This document shows, in pieces, positions 34,085 to 46,610 of a stretch of 64,000 nt of DNA. Source of the DNA: Ambrosia x helenae. Its lineage: Eukaryota > Streptophyta > Magnoliopsida > Asterales > Asteraceae. The position numbers and the translations under genes are program-made. How positions within the stretch are numbered: the first letter of the stretch is position 1; the number at the start of each line of letters is the position of its first letter. Location: assembly GCA_030844895.1 (NCBI GenBank), contig CM061227.1, forward strand, positions 107,602,659-107,666,658, written 5' to 3'. Below the pieces are notes generated by a model. It saw only the letters and a program-made list of their open reading frames with translations. It was not told where the DNA came from and ran no database searches.

Positions 34085-36661
34085 TGTCACACCCTCAAAT
34101 TCCACTTGCGGGGTTTTACCGCGAGGCGCATGACAAACCAGGATTCGAGTCAACGGTCACGATAAACAACACTATATGCATAACACAATACTCAAAAGAT
34201 ATAGTTATAAAAACATAAACTGTAGCGGAAGCTTTAAATGTTTACAACCCAAAAGACACAGTTCAAATGTTTAATGAAGACCATGCTCTAAACCCTAGAC
34301 GCCCGTGCCGACTCGTGCGCCTAGATCCAGTTGTTGCTACCTTAGCGACCTGAGAAAAACATGCCAAAAAGACGTCAACATATAATGCTGGTGAGTTCAC
34401 AGGTTTGTTCAAAAGAGTTACCGATGTTACCATGTCCATACTATATCAATGTTACCAAGTACGCTAGCTAGGCGTATGTTTTGTTACTACTACGATTGGA
34501 AACCATTACTGGACACGTTTAGCAATGTTTAGCATGTTTAGCAGCCCGTAATGTTCAGCACGATAATGTTCCTGTTCGAGACAATATGCACCCGCCCGGC
34601 CCTCCAAGCCGTCGAGTGGGGTAGGTCACGCCCAATAGATCTATCCACATTTCCCCTGTTGTGCAACCCCGCACATTCATGGTTTCCCCCGGGACTTTCA
34701 AAAGATCGCATAGTACACAAGTTTAAAACCATAGTATGACATATGTTACCAAAATAGTTTAGCGCATGTTTTCTCCCCCAAAAGTTTAAGCAATAAAAGT
34801 GGGGCAGTGAACTCACCTTAGATTGCGTTCTTCAATTATACGTAAAGATGTTTAGCCCCTGATAATCCCTCTACCGGAGATCTATCAAAATGTTCACATA
34901 AGTGTTCCGACTAATAACCATAAGGTTATCTAGTCCCCGATTGTCCAGATCATAACCAAGTATGTTTTAAAACGTGTTTAAATGTTTAACTGACACACTA
35001 GACCGACCCGACATCCCGTTGGTGATCCATTACCCTAACTAATCAAGTACACATAGATTACACGCAAGGTTCAAGCATAAAACACTTAGTTCGTATCAAA
35101 AATCTCATTTCTGTTAACGTAGGGTCGAACGTAGCTTGGAGTGGTCGAAGGTGACTTTGATTGGTCGAATGTGGCCTTGAACTACCACCTTCGCCCCTTT
35201 TTCTCCCACCTTCGCCCATTTGTGGTTCGTTCGCCCCTTTAGTTTCCAGGTTCGACCCTGGAGAACCACCTTCGCCCGTTCGACTGGTCGAAGGTGCTCC
35301 AGGTTCGACCCTGCTGTATAATTTTCCCGAAAACGCGTCGAAAACGTCCGAAAACATCACGAAACACCATGAGTTACAGCAGTCAAGCATCATTAACATA
35401 TTCCTACGAATCCCTACCGATTTTACCCCAAAATCTATCCGTTTTACAAGTTTCCTAAAATAGTAAATTATGGAGATGTCACATCATCATGCATGAAATC
35501 ATTACCCAATTAGGAAACTTTCTGAAATTAATTAATCATCAGCTCAACATACTCAAATCATCATGAACAAGAAACCCCCTATCATAACTCTATCATTACC
35601 ATCAAAAACAAGCCCTAAATCTAACTAAAAATTCCTTTAATCGACAAAACACCATCAACAATCAATTGTAACATGTTTCAATCATAACTCACCATTAATA
35701 ACAGTCCTAGGTTGTTGTCATATCATCTATATAGCAAGTAATCGTCAAACAATGCATAATACCACATTAACACATGTTAATTTGCATAAAACTCATTGTT
35801 TATGAATAGGTTTTGGTTAGGAAGATATTAGGAAGGTTTTTACCCATAAAACATGTTGATATCAGATCTGGACTCTTGGGGTTTAGATGAAAACAAGTCA
35901 AAATTGTTTAAAAAGGATTTGAAATGAAGAACACACCTTAGATCTTCACTTGTAATGATTTAGAGAGTTAGGTTATGAAAAACAAGCTCAAAAACTCCTT
36001 CCCCAATGATAATAGTTGTTAGAGAGTGTTTAGAGGCGTTTAGGGTTTGTGAAATGGTGAAAAATGACTAAGGATGGTATTTATACCAGGTCCAGGTTCG
36101 CCCCTTTTATATGGTCGAATGTGGAACTTTTCCACATTCGCCCCTTTGTAATGGTCGAATGTGGAATCTTTCCACATTCGCCCACTTTGTTTCTACATTC
36201 GCCCACTTTCTCAAGTTCCATTTCCACATTCGCCCACTTTCCACTTTCAGGTCATCAGCACTTTTTAACACATGTTAACTTTTTCCAGATTTCCAGTTTG
36301 TCGTGTTTAACGCATTCTAACACATCTTAACACATAAGCATGCATCCATAGTCTATACTTAGCATATTTAGGCACGTATAATCATTTGTACATCGTTTAA
36401 GCAAGTATAAGTATACAATCCACCACACGACCCATAATCTACACATATACTTAATTAGTTCATGTAATGTCACCAACAACAGAACCCGGTACTAGTGTAT
36501 TCCCCAAAATGACTCCCAATGATCCTCCAGATCATTGAACCCTGGACAATCCTAATCTGACCCGACTCAACTAACCCAGTTAAGTTTGTTTATAAACGTT
36601 TCTCGCTAAGGTAGACTTAGATGTTACTATTATGTTTAAGCCGAACATGCCGGGTGTCACA
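34085..36661 (-). repeat. Tekay 3' LTR
   Basis: On the minus strand starts TGTGACACCCGGCATG and ends TTTGAGGGTGTGACA. A TATA box (TATAAATA, complement of 36078-36085) marks the start site region. Upstream of it (36090-36245) lie repeated GGGCGAATGTGG motifs. A second cluster of GGTCGAA and TTCGCCC motifs lies at 35115-35315, downstream of the expected start. Confidence 0.95.
36078..36245 (-). promoter_or_regulatory. Tekay LTR promoter: TATA box and repeated motif array
   Basis: The TATA element (36078-36085) is preceded on the minus strand by five or more GGGCGAATGTGG or inverted CCACATTCGACC motifs within about 160 bp, two of them arranged as GTGGAA/TTCCAC palindromes. Identical in the other LTR (TATA at 44077-44084). 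Placement suggests transcription-factor sites; the factor is unknown. Confidence 0.7.
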
Positions 36662-36802
36662 TCATCCCCACGTTGAAAGAATTTTCGTCCCGAAAATTGC
36701 ACGAAGCCCAAAAAATGGAACAGACGAAAAGGAAGAAAACGAAAAGAAAAGTTACCGGTTGTCACATCATCCCCACGTTGAAAGGGAATCTCGCCCCGAG
36801 AT
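36655..36802 (-). other. Duplicated polypurine tract and LTR start
   Basis: The minus strand reads AACGTGGGGATGATGTGACA twice: once at the true interior/LTR junction (36655-36680) and once about 105 bp earlier (36757-36785), where it is followed by ACCGGTAAC, resembling the first bases of the LTR. The upstream copy is nearer to the gag-pol stop. Either tract could prime plus-strand synthesis. Confidence 0.8.
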
Positions 36803-39800
36803 TCACTCTGCTTCAGTAGTAACATGCCTGGACTCGAACGCGCGCTTCGGAAAGAGATGAGGGTACTTAGCCTTCATCTGGTCTTCTCGTTCCCACGTGA
36901 ACTCCGGTCCACGATCCGAGTTCCAACGAACTTTAACGATGCGGATTTTACTCCGCCGAAGGCTACGAATCTTGTAATCCAAAATCTCCACGGGTTCCTC
37001 CACAATGCGAAGACGATCATCAACCTTGATCTCTTCCAGTGGTACAACAAGAGATTCGTCAGCCAAACACTTCCTTAAGTTAGACACATGGAAGACGTTA
37101 TGAACATTACCGAGCTCCGTCGGTAAATCAAGTCTGTACGCCACCGGCCCAATCCGTTCCAGGATTGCGAACGGTCCGACGTAACGAGGGTTAAGCTTGC
37201 CACGCTTTCCAAAGCGTATGACGCCCTTCCATGGTGAAACTTTCAGAAGCACCTTGTCCCCAACCTGGAACTCTAGTGGTTTGCGACGGCGATCGGCATA
37301 GCTCTTCTGACGATCCCGCGCAGCTGCCAAACGGTTACGGATCTGTACGATTTTCTCCGAAGTTTCGTACACCAGTTCCGGGCCAGTGAGCTGACTCTCG
37401 CCCACCTCGGCCCAACACAAGGGAGATCGGCATTTCCGTCCATACAGAGCTTCGAACGGAGCTGCCCCGATACTGGAGTGGTGGCTGTTGTTGTAGGAGA
37501 ACTCCACCAACGGCAGGTGAGTCTCCCAACCCTTGCCAAAATCGATGACACATGCCCGCAGCATGTCCTCCAGTGTTTGTATCGTCCGCTCACTCTGACC
37601 GTCAGTTTGCGGATGATAAGCCGTACTCATATCCAGCTGAGTACCCAAGGCCTTATGAAGAGCCTTCCAGAAACGCGAAGCAAAGCGGGAGTCACGATCA
37701 GAAATGATAGAAACAGGCACCCCGTGCCGAGAGACCACCTCCTTAAGGTAGAGTCGAGCCAACCGCTCGAGTCCATCCGTTTCCTTAATAGGTATGAAGT
37801 GTGCCGATTTCGTCAACCGGTCGACGATCACCCAAATCATGTCACAACCACTTGGTGATCTCGGTAGTTTGGTGACGAAATCCATCGTGATTCGCTCCCA
37901 CTTCCATTCTGGAATCTCAGGTTGCTGTAGGAGACCAGACGGCTTCTGATACTCCACCTTGACTTTAGCACAGGTCAAGCATTTGCTCACATAGGAGGCT
38001 ATATCAGCCTTCATGTTTGGCCACCAATAAAGTATCTTCAGATCCTGATACATCTTATCGGAGCCTGGATGAATAGAATACCGGGATTTGTGAGCCTCGT
38101 CCAAGACAAGCTCCCGTAATCCCCCGAGTAAAGGAACCCAAACACGCCTAGCGAAGTAGTGTAGGCCATCAGACCTAAGCTCAAGATGCTTGTCGGCGCT
38201 GTGCATCGTTTCGGCCTTAAGGTTTTCCTCCTTCAAGGCATCCACCTGAGCCGAACGGATCCGGTCAGGCAAGGAGGAATGAATGGTAAGCTGCAAGGCT
38301 CGGACACGCCGAGGCTTCGCCGACTCCTTCCTACTCAAGGCATCCGCCACAACGTTTGCCTTGCCAGGATGGTACTTGATCGCACAGTCGTAATCGTTCA
38401 AGAGTTCAACCCAACGACGCTGCCGCATGTTTAACACTTTCTGGTCGAAAATGTGCTGGAGACTCTTGTGATCGGTGTAAACTTCACACTTGGTACCGTA
38501 CAAGTAATGTCTCCAGATTTTCAACGCAAAGACTACTGCACCCAGCTCCAAGTCGTGAGTAGTATAGTTCTTCTCGTGAACCTTGAGTTGACGAGAAGCA
38601 TAAGCGATGACCTTCCCACGTTGCATCAACACGCAACCGAGACCCCGGATCGAAGCATCACAGTACACCACGAAATCATCCGTACCCTCGGGTAAGGATA
38701 AGATAGGAGCAGAACAAAGTTTAAGCTTCAGCATTTGAAATGCTGATTCCTGTGGTTCGTCCCAGTCGAACTTTCGGTCCTTCTGGGTGAGAGCAGTGAG
38801 GGGTTGAGCGATCTTCGAAAATCCCTCGATAAAACGCCGATAATAACCTGCAAGACCTAGGAATTGCCGCACCTCAGATGGCGTCTTTGGTGCTTCCCAA
38901 TCCTTAATAGCTTCGATCTTAGCCGGATCGACATGAATTCCCAGTTCATTCACCACATGCCCTAGGAATTGAACTTCACGTAACCAAAAATCACACTTTG
39001 AGAACTTAGCATACAACTGCTCCCGTCTCAAAAGTTCCAAGACCAACCGCAGATGTTCCTCATGATCCGCCTTGTTCTTGGAATAAATCAGAATGTCGTC
39101 AATGAACACGATGACGAACTTATCAAGGTACGGCTTACAAACGCGGTTCATCAAATCCATGAACACTGCCGGTGCGTTAGTGAGACCGAAAGGCATGACC
39201 AAGAACTCGAAATGGCCATAACGAGTGCGAAAAGCAGTCTTCTGAATGTCAGCCTCCCTGACGCGCAACTGGTGATAACCGGACCGCAAGTCAATCTTTG
39301 AGTAGTAGCTGGAGCCCTGAAGCTGGTCAAAGAGATCATCAATGCGAGGAAGAGGATAACGATTCTTGATGGTCACCTTGTTCAGCTCACGGTAATCAAT
39401 ACACATACGAAGGCTCCCATCCTTCTTCTTCACAAACAAAATAGGAGCTCCCCACGGGGACGAGCTCGGTCGAATGAAACCCTTTTCCAAGAGTTCCTGT
39501 AACTGGCTGGATAACTCTTGCATCTCGGGAGGTGCAAGACGATACGGAGCTCGGGCAATAGGAGCTGCGCCCGGAGCAAGATCAATACCAAACTCAACCT
39601 GACGATGGGGAGGAAGACCAGGCAAATCATTAGGAAATACATCAGAAAAGTCGCGAACCACCGGAATATCCTCGATCTTCTTCTCCTCATCAGTAGAAAC
39701 GTTAACAAGTGCCAGAATGGCCGAACAGCCCTTTCGAAGATACTTACGGGCTTTCATGCTGGAAATGATACTCAGCGGAGCACCGCTTTTTTCGCCGTGG

Positions 39801-41465
39801 ACCGAAAGAATCTCTCCATCGGGGAGAGGGATCCGAATAACCCTGTCAAAGCAAACAATCTCTGCACGATACAACGATAACCAATCCATGCCCACAACGA
39901 CATCGAAACTACCCAGAGGTACAGGCATAAGGTCAATGGGGAATGACAGACCCGACAGTTCCAAGTGACACTCCCTAAGGATATGAGTCGCCTCGATGTT
40001 CTTACCGTTAGCCAATTCTATCAAGTACTTAGCCTCTAAAGGTGTGGGTACTACATCTAGCAACTGACTAACATCCACAGATACGAAGCTCTTATCGGCA
40101 CCAGAATCAAATAAAACAGAAACATAGCGATTGTTGAGAAGGAACGTACCGGTAACTGTGTCTGGATCCTGCCTAGCCTCCGCAGACCCAATGACGAAAG
40201 CACGCGCAGTCCTGCCTCCGCCGCCATTCCCGTTACCGTTCCCGCCCCTCCCATTATCGCCTTGCTTCAGTTTGGGACAATCACGCTTGAAGTGTCCCGT
40301 GTCACCACAGTTGTAACACCCCTGCCTCCCCTGAGTCCCCTGAGCAGCAGGAGCAGGAGTAGCCGCAGGAGTCTGAGTTGGGGTGAGCGCCACCTTGCAA
40401 TCCTTAGCATGGTGCCCCAACTGATGGCACCGATGACAACGAGCTCGATCACAATTCCCAGAATGGTGAAAGCCACACTTGTTACACTTGGGATGCTTCC
40501 CAATGTATCCACCTGTCTTCTGCGAAGAAGACGACCCAGATCCTTCAAACTTCTTGGCCGGTTGAGACGGTGCCGGCACTGCACTCTTACCCACGTTCTC
40601 CCACTTCCTCTTGTTGCCTTCAGAACCTTTCACAGCCGAACCCTTGGGAGGTAAAACACCCTCCAAAATCTTCATGTTGGTCATCTTGTGTGCAGATCGG
40701 ACGACCTCAGCCAGTGTAGGAAGGTTCCCATCAGCTACTAACCCGGCAATCTCCGGCACCAACCCAGAGATGTAGTGCTCAATCCTACGGTACTCAGGTG
40801 TGTGCATGTCAGGACACAACACCGCCAGCTCATTGCGTCGCACAGTATACTCCTCAATCTCGGACCCCACCATCTTGTAGTTCCAGACTTCATGCTCCAA
40901 CTTCTGCACTTCCTCCCTGGGACAGTACTCGCTCTTCAATAGCCGAACAAAATCCGCCCAAAGCATAGCATGAGCTTCCCCCAAGCCCATGTTCTGCGTA
41001 GTAGCATTCCACCATGACAAAGCAGGACCCTCAAATGTCGCGGTGGCATACTTGACCCGGTCCTCAACAGGACAGTTACACATCAGGAAAACAGATTCAA
41101 CCTTTTCCAACCATCGGAGCAGTCCCACTGCCCCTTCAGTCCCTGCGAAGTTATGGGGCTGGCAGTCCCTAAACTTCTTGTAGGAACACTGAGGTGGAGG
41201 TGGGTTGACAGCAGCACCTGAAACACGACACGAAGATAAACCACAAAGGAAACATGACACCCAAGAATGAAATAAGGCAGGTAAGAACCAACTTACCACC
41301 CAGAGCATTGTGCCCAGCCTGGAAAGCAGCCAAGGCTATGTTCACTTGCTGTTGGAGCAAGTTGTTCAGCTCTGCTTGGGTCATGTTGATGTTACCACGA
41401 CCACCGCCACGGCCACCGCCGCCACGACCACCACCACGACGTCCACCACCACGTGCGCCCGACAT
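36803..41465 (-). CDS. Spliced Tekay Gag-Pol polyprotein, 1527 residues
   Basis: Exon 1 (41465-41297; MSGARGGGRRGG, an RGG-rich start) joins exon 2 (41217-36803) across a 79-bp intron (donor GTAAGT, acceptor TTTCAG); an unspliced start near 41308 would give a hydrophobic, gag-unlike N-terminus. Domains (spliced numbering, approximate): Retrotrans_gag 75-220; CCHC knuckles CHRCHQLGHHAKDC (about 317) and CYNCGDTGHFKRDC (about 357); protease DSGA (427); RT with FIDD (761-764); RNase H YCDAS (Asp910); integrase HHCC (1099-1139) and D-D-E (about 1169, 1230, 1266); chromodomain-like end (VRWNSDRGPEFTWE). No stop or missing catalytic residue seen. It reverse-transcribes and integrates its own RNA and may serve non-autonomous relatives. 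Confidence 0.93.
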
Positions 41466-42083
41466 GATCTGACAAATCAGAAATCGAGAGATTCAGATTC
41501 ACTGCTAGTGTCAACCACTAGTAGTTAGAAAAGTTACGTCTAGACCCAATCCAGGACTATGCATCCAAGTTCAGAGTCCACTTGGATTCTCATGCACTTC
41601 AGTTTATGATTTCGTGTGCACCCGAAATGATAAACTGCTCTACATGATCCTCCAAGCTTTCCCTCAGCTTGAACTCAAGTCGCCGAATGTCGGCATCTAG
41701 CATCATGCTATCACAAGCATAAGTGTGCAAGATAATGTGTAAGCAAGTGCGTCTATTGGGGCACGGAAGGGAGATGTCCGAATCCTGGACAGACCTCGAG
41801 AGTACGCAAGACTACCCCAATATACGACACTGCCGTGCAATAACCAACGAGTCAACTCCTTCTCCTTCAAACCCCGAAGAAGAACTTAAGAGTGTATAAA
41901 GCCAAGAGTGAGGACGGATGGTGTAACAGAGAAGTGCGATGATGATGTAAAGACACCCCGACAAGGTTAGTACATGTTCCAAACCGACTCAAGTATGTGA
42001 CCGTCTAGTGTGTGCGACTCGGCTATAGACTAGACTCTAAATGCAGTCCTAGTTCACTATAACCATTGGCTCTGATACCAATC
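41466..42083 (-). other. Tekay leader and primer site
   Basis: From the primer site (complement of 42068-42081) to the gag ATG. The bases after the primer site (AATGGTTATAGTGAACTAGG) resemble those of the gag-only family, evidence of common descent. No open frame of note. Confidence 0.8.
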
Positions 42084-44660
42084 TGTCACACCCTCAAATT
42101 CCACTTGCGGGGTTTTACCGCGAGGCGCATGACAAACCAGGATTCGAGTCAACGGTCACGATAAACAACACTATATGCATAACACAATACTCAAAAGATA
42201 TAGTTATAAAAACATAAACTGTAGCGGAAGCTTTAAATGTTTACAACCCAAAAGACACAGTTCAAATGTTTAATGAAGACCATGCTCTAAACCCTAGACG
42301 CCTGTGCCGACTCGTGCGCCTAGATCCAGTTGTTGCTACCTTAGCGACCTGAGAAAAACATGCCAAAAAGACGTCAACATATAATGCTGGTGAGTTCACA
42401 GGTTTGTTCAAAAGAGTTACCGATGTTACCATGTCCATACTATATCAATGTTACCAAGTACGCTAGCTAGGCGTATGTTTTGTTACTACTACGATTGGAA
42501 ACCATTACTGGACACGTTTAGCAATGTTTAGCATGTTTAGCAGCCCGTAATGTTCAGCACGATAATGTTCCTGTTCGAGACAATATGCACCCGCCCGGCC
42601 CTCCAAGCCGTCGAGTGGGGCAGGTCACGCCCAATAGATCTATCCACATTTCCCCCGTTGGGCAACCCCGCACATTCATGGTTTCCCCCGGGACTTTCAA
42701 AAGATCGCATAGTACACAAGTTTAAAACCATAGTATGACATATGTTACCAAAATAGTTTAGCGCATGTTTTCTCCCCCAAAAGTTTAAGCAATAAAAGTG
42801 GGGCAGTGAACTCACCTTAGATTGCGTTCTTCAATTATACGTAAAGATGTTTAGCCCCTGATAATCCCTCTACCGGAGATCTATCAAAATGTTCACATAA
42901 GTGTTCCGACTAATAACCATAAGGTTATCTAGTCCCCGATTGTCCAGATCATAACCAAGTATGTTTTAAAACGTGTTTAAATGTTTAACTGACACACTAG
43001 ACCGACCCGACATCCCGTTGGTGATCCATTACCCTAACTAATCAAGTACACATAGATTACACGCAAGGTTCAAGCATAAAACACTTAGTTCGTATCAAAA
43101 ATCTCATTTCTGTTAACGTAGGGTCGAACGTAGCTTGGAGTGGTCGAAGGTGACTTTGATTGGTCGAATGTGGCCTTGAACTACCACCTTCGCCCCTTTT
43201 TCTCCCACCTTCGCCCATTTGTGGTTCGTTCGCCCCTTTAGTTTCCAGGTTCGACCCTGGAGAACCACCTTCGCCCGTTCGACTGGTCGAAGGTGCTCCC
43301 GGTTCGACCCTGCTGTATAATTTTCCCGAAAACGCGTCGAAAACGTCCGAAAACATCACGAAACACCATGAGTTACAGCAGTCAAGCATCATTAACATAT
43401 TCCTACGAATCCCTACCGATTTTACCCCAAAATCTATCCGTTTTACAAGTTTCCTAAAATAGTAAATTATGGAGATGTCACATCATCATGCATGAAATCA
43501 TTACCCAATTAGGAAACTTTCTGAAATTAATTAATCATCAGCTCAACATACTCAAATCATCATGAACAAGAAACCCCCTATCATAACTCTATCATTACCA
43601 TAAAAAACAAGCCCTAAATCTAACTAAAAATTCCTTTAATCGACAAAACACCATCAACAATCAATTGTAACATGTTTCAATCATAACTCACCATTAATAA
43701 CAGTCCTAGGTTGTTGTCATATCATCTATATAGCAAGTAATCGTCAAACAATGCATAATACCACATTAACACATGTTAATTTGCATAAAACTCATTGTTT
43801 ATGAATAGGTTTTGGTTAGGAAGATATTAGGAAGGTTTTTACCCATAAAACATGTTGATATCAGATCTGGACTCTTGGGGTTTAGATGAAAACAAGTCAA
43901 AATTGTTTAAAAAGGATTTGAAATGAAGAACACACCTTAGATCTTCACTTGTAATGATTTAGAGAGTTAGGTTATGAAAAACAAGCTCAAAAACTCCTTC
44001 CCCAATGATAATAGTTGTTAGAGAGTGTTTAGAGGCGTTTAGGGTTTGTGAAATGGTGAAAAATGACTAAGGATGGTATTTATACCAGGTCCAGGTTCGC
44101 CCCTTTTATATGGTCGAATGTGGAACTTTTCCACATTCGCCCCTTTGTAATGGTCGAATGTGGAATCTTTCCACATTCGCCCACTTTGTTTCTACATTCG
44201 CCCACTTTCTCAAGTTCCATTTCCACATTCGCCCACTTTCCACTTTCAGGTCATCAGCACTTTTTAACACATGTTAACTTTTTCCAGATTTCCAGTTTGT
44301 CGTGTTTAACGCATTCTAACACATCTTAACACATAAGCATGCATCCATAGTCTATACTTAGCATATTTAGGCACGTATAATCATTTGTACATCGTTTAAG
44401 CAAGTATAAGTATACAATCCACCACACGACCCATAATCTACACATATACTTAATTAGTTCATGTAATGTCACCAACAACAGAACCCGGTACTAGTGTATT
44501 CCCCAAAATGACTCCCAATGATCCTCCAGATCATTGAACCCTGGACAATCCTAATCTGACCCGACTCAACTAACCCAGTTAAGTTTGTTTATAAACGTTT
44601 CTCGCTAAGGTAGACTTAGATGTTACTATTATGTTTAAGCCGAACATGCCGGGTGTCACA
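42084..44660 (-). repeat. Tekay 5' LTR
   Basis: Same length as the 3' LTR, with about six substitutions by eye. Contains the active-promoter candidate (TATA at 44077-44084) and the same motif arrays. Confidence 0.95.
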
Positions 44661-44665
44661 AACAC

Positions 44666-45456
44666 AAAATATACATTGATGTATATTCGTTTTTTCCAGC
44701 TTACATGACTATAATTTATACACACATATACATTGGTGTAAATTAAAAACGTATTTCAAAGGTGAGTTTACAAAAATGATTTGCAAACAAGAAGTAAGAC
44801 CATCCACACCCATGTTATCATAAATGCTAAAAAAAAACATGCAGTCATAACCCATAAATTTTCCTACAAACTTTTCATAAACAATCAATCTATCTCATAA
44901 ACAACTAGAGCTGCAAACGAACTGAACTTTCAGCGAACAGTTCATGAACTGTTCGGTGGGAAGTTCGTTTGTGTTTGTTCGTATAATAAATGAACGAGCA
45001 CGAACAAAAAATTTTGTTCGTTTAGTTAAACGAACGAACATGAACAGAGGCCGCGTTCGTTCGTTTATGTTCGTGAACGTTCAGTAACGTGTTCGTTTAT
45101 GTTCGATAGTTTAATAGGGTTTATAATTTTTATAATTTTTTATTTCTTTTATTTACCCAAATCTATAATCTATAACTTATAATAAAAGAATTGAATATTG
45201 ATGAGGTGGCATTCAATGGAGGTTATTCATTAATAATGTTTTTCTTTTAAACAAGGTTCTTATCTACGATGTTGAAATTCAGCTCAATCGCCATGATTTC
45301 ATTGGAATTTTACTCTTTTAAAGATGCATAGGTATACTTCATCAAGAGAAGCTAGGAGAAAGAATCGCGCAACACTACAACACATGATGTCACCTTATAG
45401 CAAGATTATTTTTTTTATTTATTTAATTACAAGGGTAATAATTATTACTATTAGTA
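44666..45456. other. Minisatellite end, GTTCG-rich repeat and unassigned sequence
   Basis: 44666-44750 holds the last two units of the split minisatellite. 44905-45110 is dense in GTTCGTT and AACGAAC on both strands, beginning CTAGAGCTGCAAACGAAC, and looks like a dispersed short element of hAT-MITE style. 45111-45456 is AT-rich with nothing recognisable. Confidence 0.5.
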
Positions 45457-45481
45457 TGTGACATCCGTCACTTTTTATTTT

Positions 45482-45528
<47 letters not shown>

Positions 45529-45779
45529 TGATGATGATAATAATGATATTAAATAAAAAAAAAAATACAAGCCTTATTCCCACCAAAAATACTTGAGCCC
45601 AACTAACACCACTATAACCTATTAACACAACCCAACCACAACCAAACCAATACCCATTCCCTTTTTATAATCTGAAGCCCACACACAGGCCCAAAGCACA
45701 GCATTCGGCCCATCAAGAAGACAGCCCATCTGCCCAAGCCCATCTCCTCTCCTTTCCCTTGTTGCTTAAAAAAAAAATT

Positions 45780-45855
45780 ATTAGGCCCTGCCGGGACTCG
45801 AACCCGGGCAGGAGCCAAGTAACACAACAAGCTGAACCAACTGAGCTATGAACCA
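45780..45855 (-). promoter_or_regulatory. Antisense tRNA-like module, best preserved
   Basis: On the minus strand, A box TAGCTCAGTTGG (45837-45848) and B box GGTTCGAGTCC (45794-45804) are 32 nt apart, and CCGGG/CCCGG forms a full T-arm stem. The ends GGTTC and GGGCC can pair with wobbles, giving a tRNA-sized unit. A run of T (complement of 45769-45778) follows. No convincing anticodon arm was established, so this is called tRNA-like, not a tRNA gene. Confidence 0.7.
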
Positions 45856-45876
45856 CATCTGTTCCTATCTCAACAC

Positions 45877-45907
<31 letters not shown>

Positions 45908-46509
45908 TCAAAAGTTGTTTCTTTCCTTCTCCTTTCTCTTGAAGAGCGCTACAACAAAGCACAAAAAAAGAGTTCATTTGCTGATTCAATACACACATTC
46001 ATAGACTAATCAAACCCGAAAATTATGCACATCATCATCTCCCCTTTCTAAAATAACAAAACGTGTAATTTAACGCGTTGAATTGACCAAGAACGCGAAT
46101 TAAAACCAATTATTAACATTCCTAAACAACCAAATCCAATCCGTATATATATATATATGTTGTTAACTCAATCAAATCTACACACAACCACATATAGGTG
46201 CGATTAACACAAACCATTCCCCAATTATTCCTAAAACTCTCTGCATTTCACGATTTGAAGCATTTTTATTTGTGTTGACTTTTTGTGTTGACCGATCGTT
46301 TATAATCAAGAACGCGTTTGTAAGTTTGTTTTTCATATGGGTTTTGATGTCCGGCATACACACAACAATAACCCTAAGTTTAATTGGGTTATTGTTGTGT
46401 GATTTTTTTGATTGGATTATCTAGGGCTCGCTTGGTATGAAATTGGGGAAGAACACAAACAGTTTTTTTTTGTATATAATTATTTTAGAACAGAAAATAA
46501 ACAAAACGA

Positions 46510-46610
46510 ACTTATAGATCAGCTGGTTGGCCCCTTCTCACAAAAGCTCTGAACCGGATCAGGTCTGGGGTTCGATCCCTGCAACCTACAAACTTTCTTT
46601 TTCTTTTTTT
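46510..46610 (+). promoter_or_regulatory. Sense tRNA-like module in LTR of member 3
   Basis: A box TAGATCAGCTGG (46515-46526) and B box GGTTCGATCCC (46569-46579), 42 nt apart, near the spacing of long-variable-arm tRNAs. T-rich run at 46593-46612. Confidence 0.65.

Larger units (their letters stand above)
34085..44660 (-). mobile_element. Intact Tekay-type Ty3/gypsy retrotransposon
   Basis: Two LTRs of 2577 bp each (34085-36661 and 42084-44660), TSD AACAC at 34080-34084 and 44661-44665. On the minus strand: LTR, primer site (complement of 42068-42081, TTGGTATCAGAGCC), leader of about 600 nt, spliced gag-pol (41465-36803), polypurine tract, LTR. By eye the LTRs differ at about six positions, so insertion is very recent. 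It appears fully equipped for transposition. Chromovirus Tekay/Del assignment rests on domain order and a C-terminal chromodomain-like block. Confidence 0.96.

Noticed and set aside
34538..34816. Duplicate 92-codon minus-strand frames at 34538 and 42537, and 113-codon frames at 35058 and 43057
   Set aside because: Each pair is the same position in the two Tekay LTRs; they are within regulatory sequence.
36824..40654. Many plus-strand frames of 60-130 codons
   Set aside because: Antisense shadows of the Tekay gag-pol frame.
45160..45250. Possible second Helitron 5' end (TCTATAACTTATAATAAAAG)
   Set aside because: No hairpin-CTAG 3' terminus could be found to pair with it.
45783..45855. A true tRNA gene in the LTR
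   Set aside because: A and B boxes and T-arm are good, but acceptor pairing needs wobbles and no clear anticodon arm was found; kept as tRNA-like.
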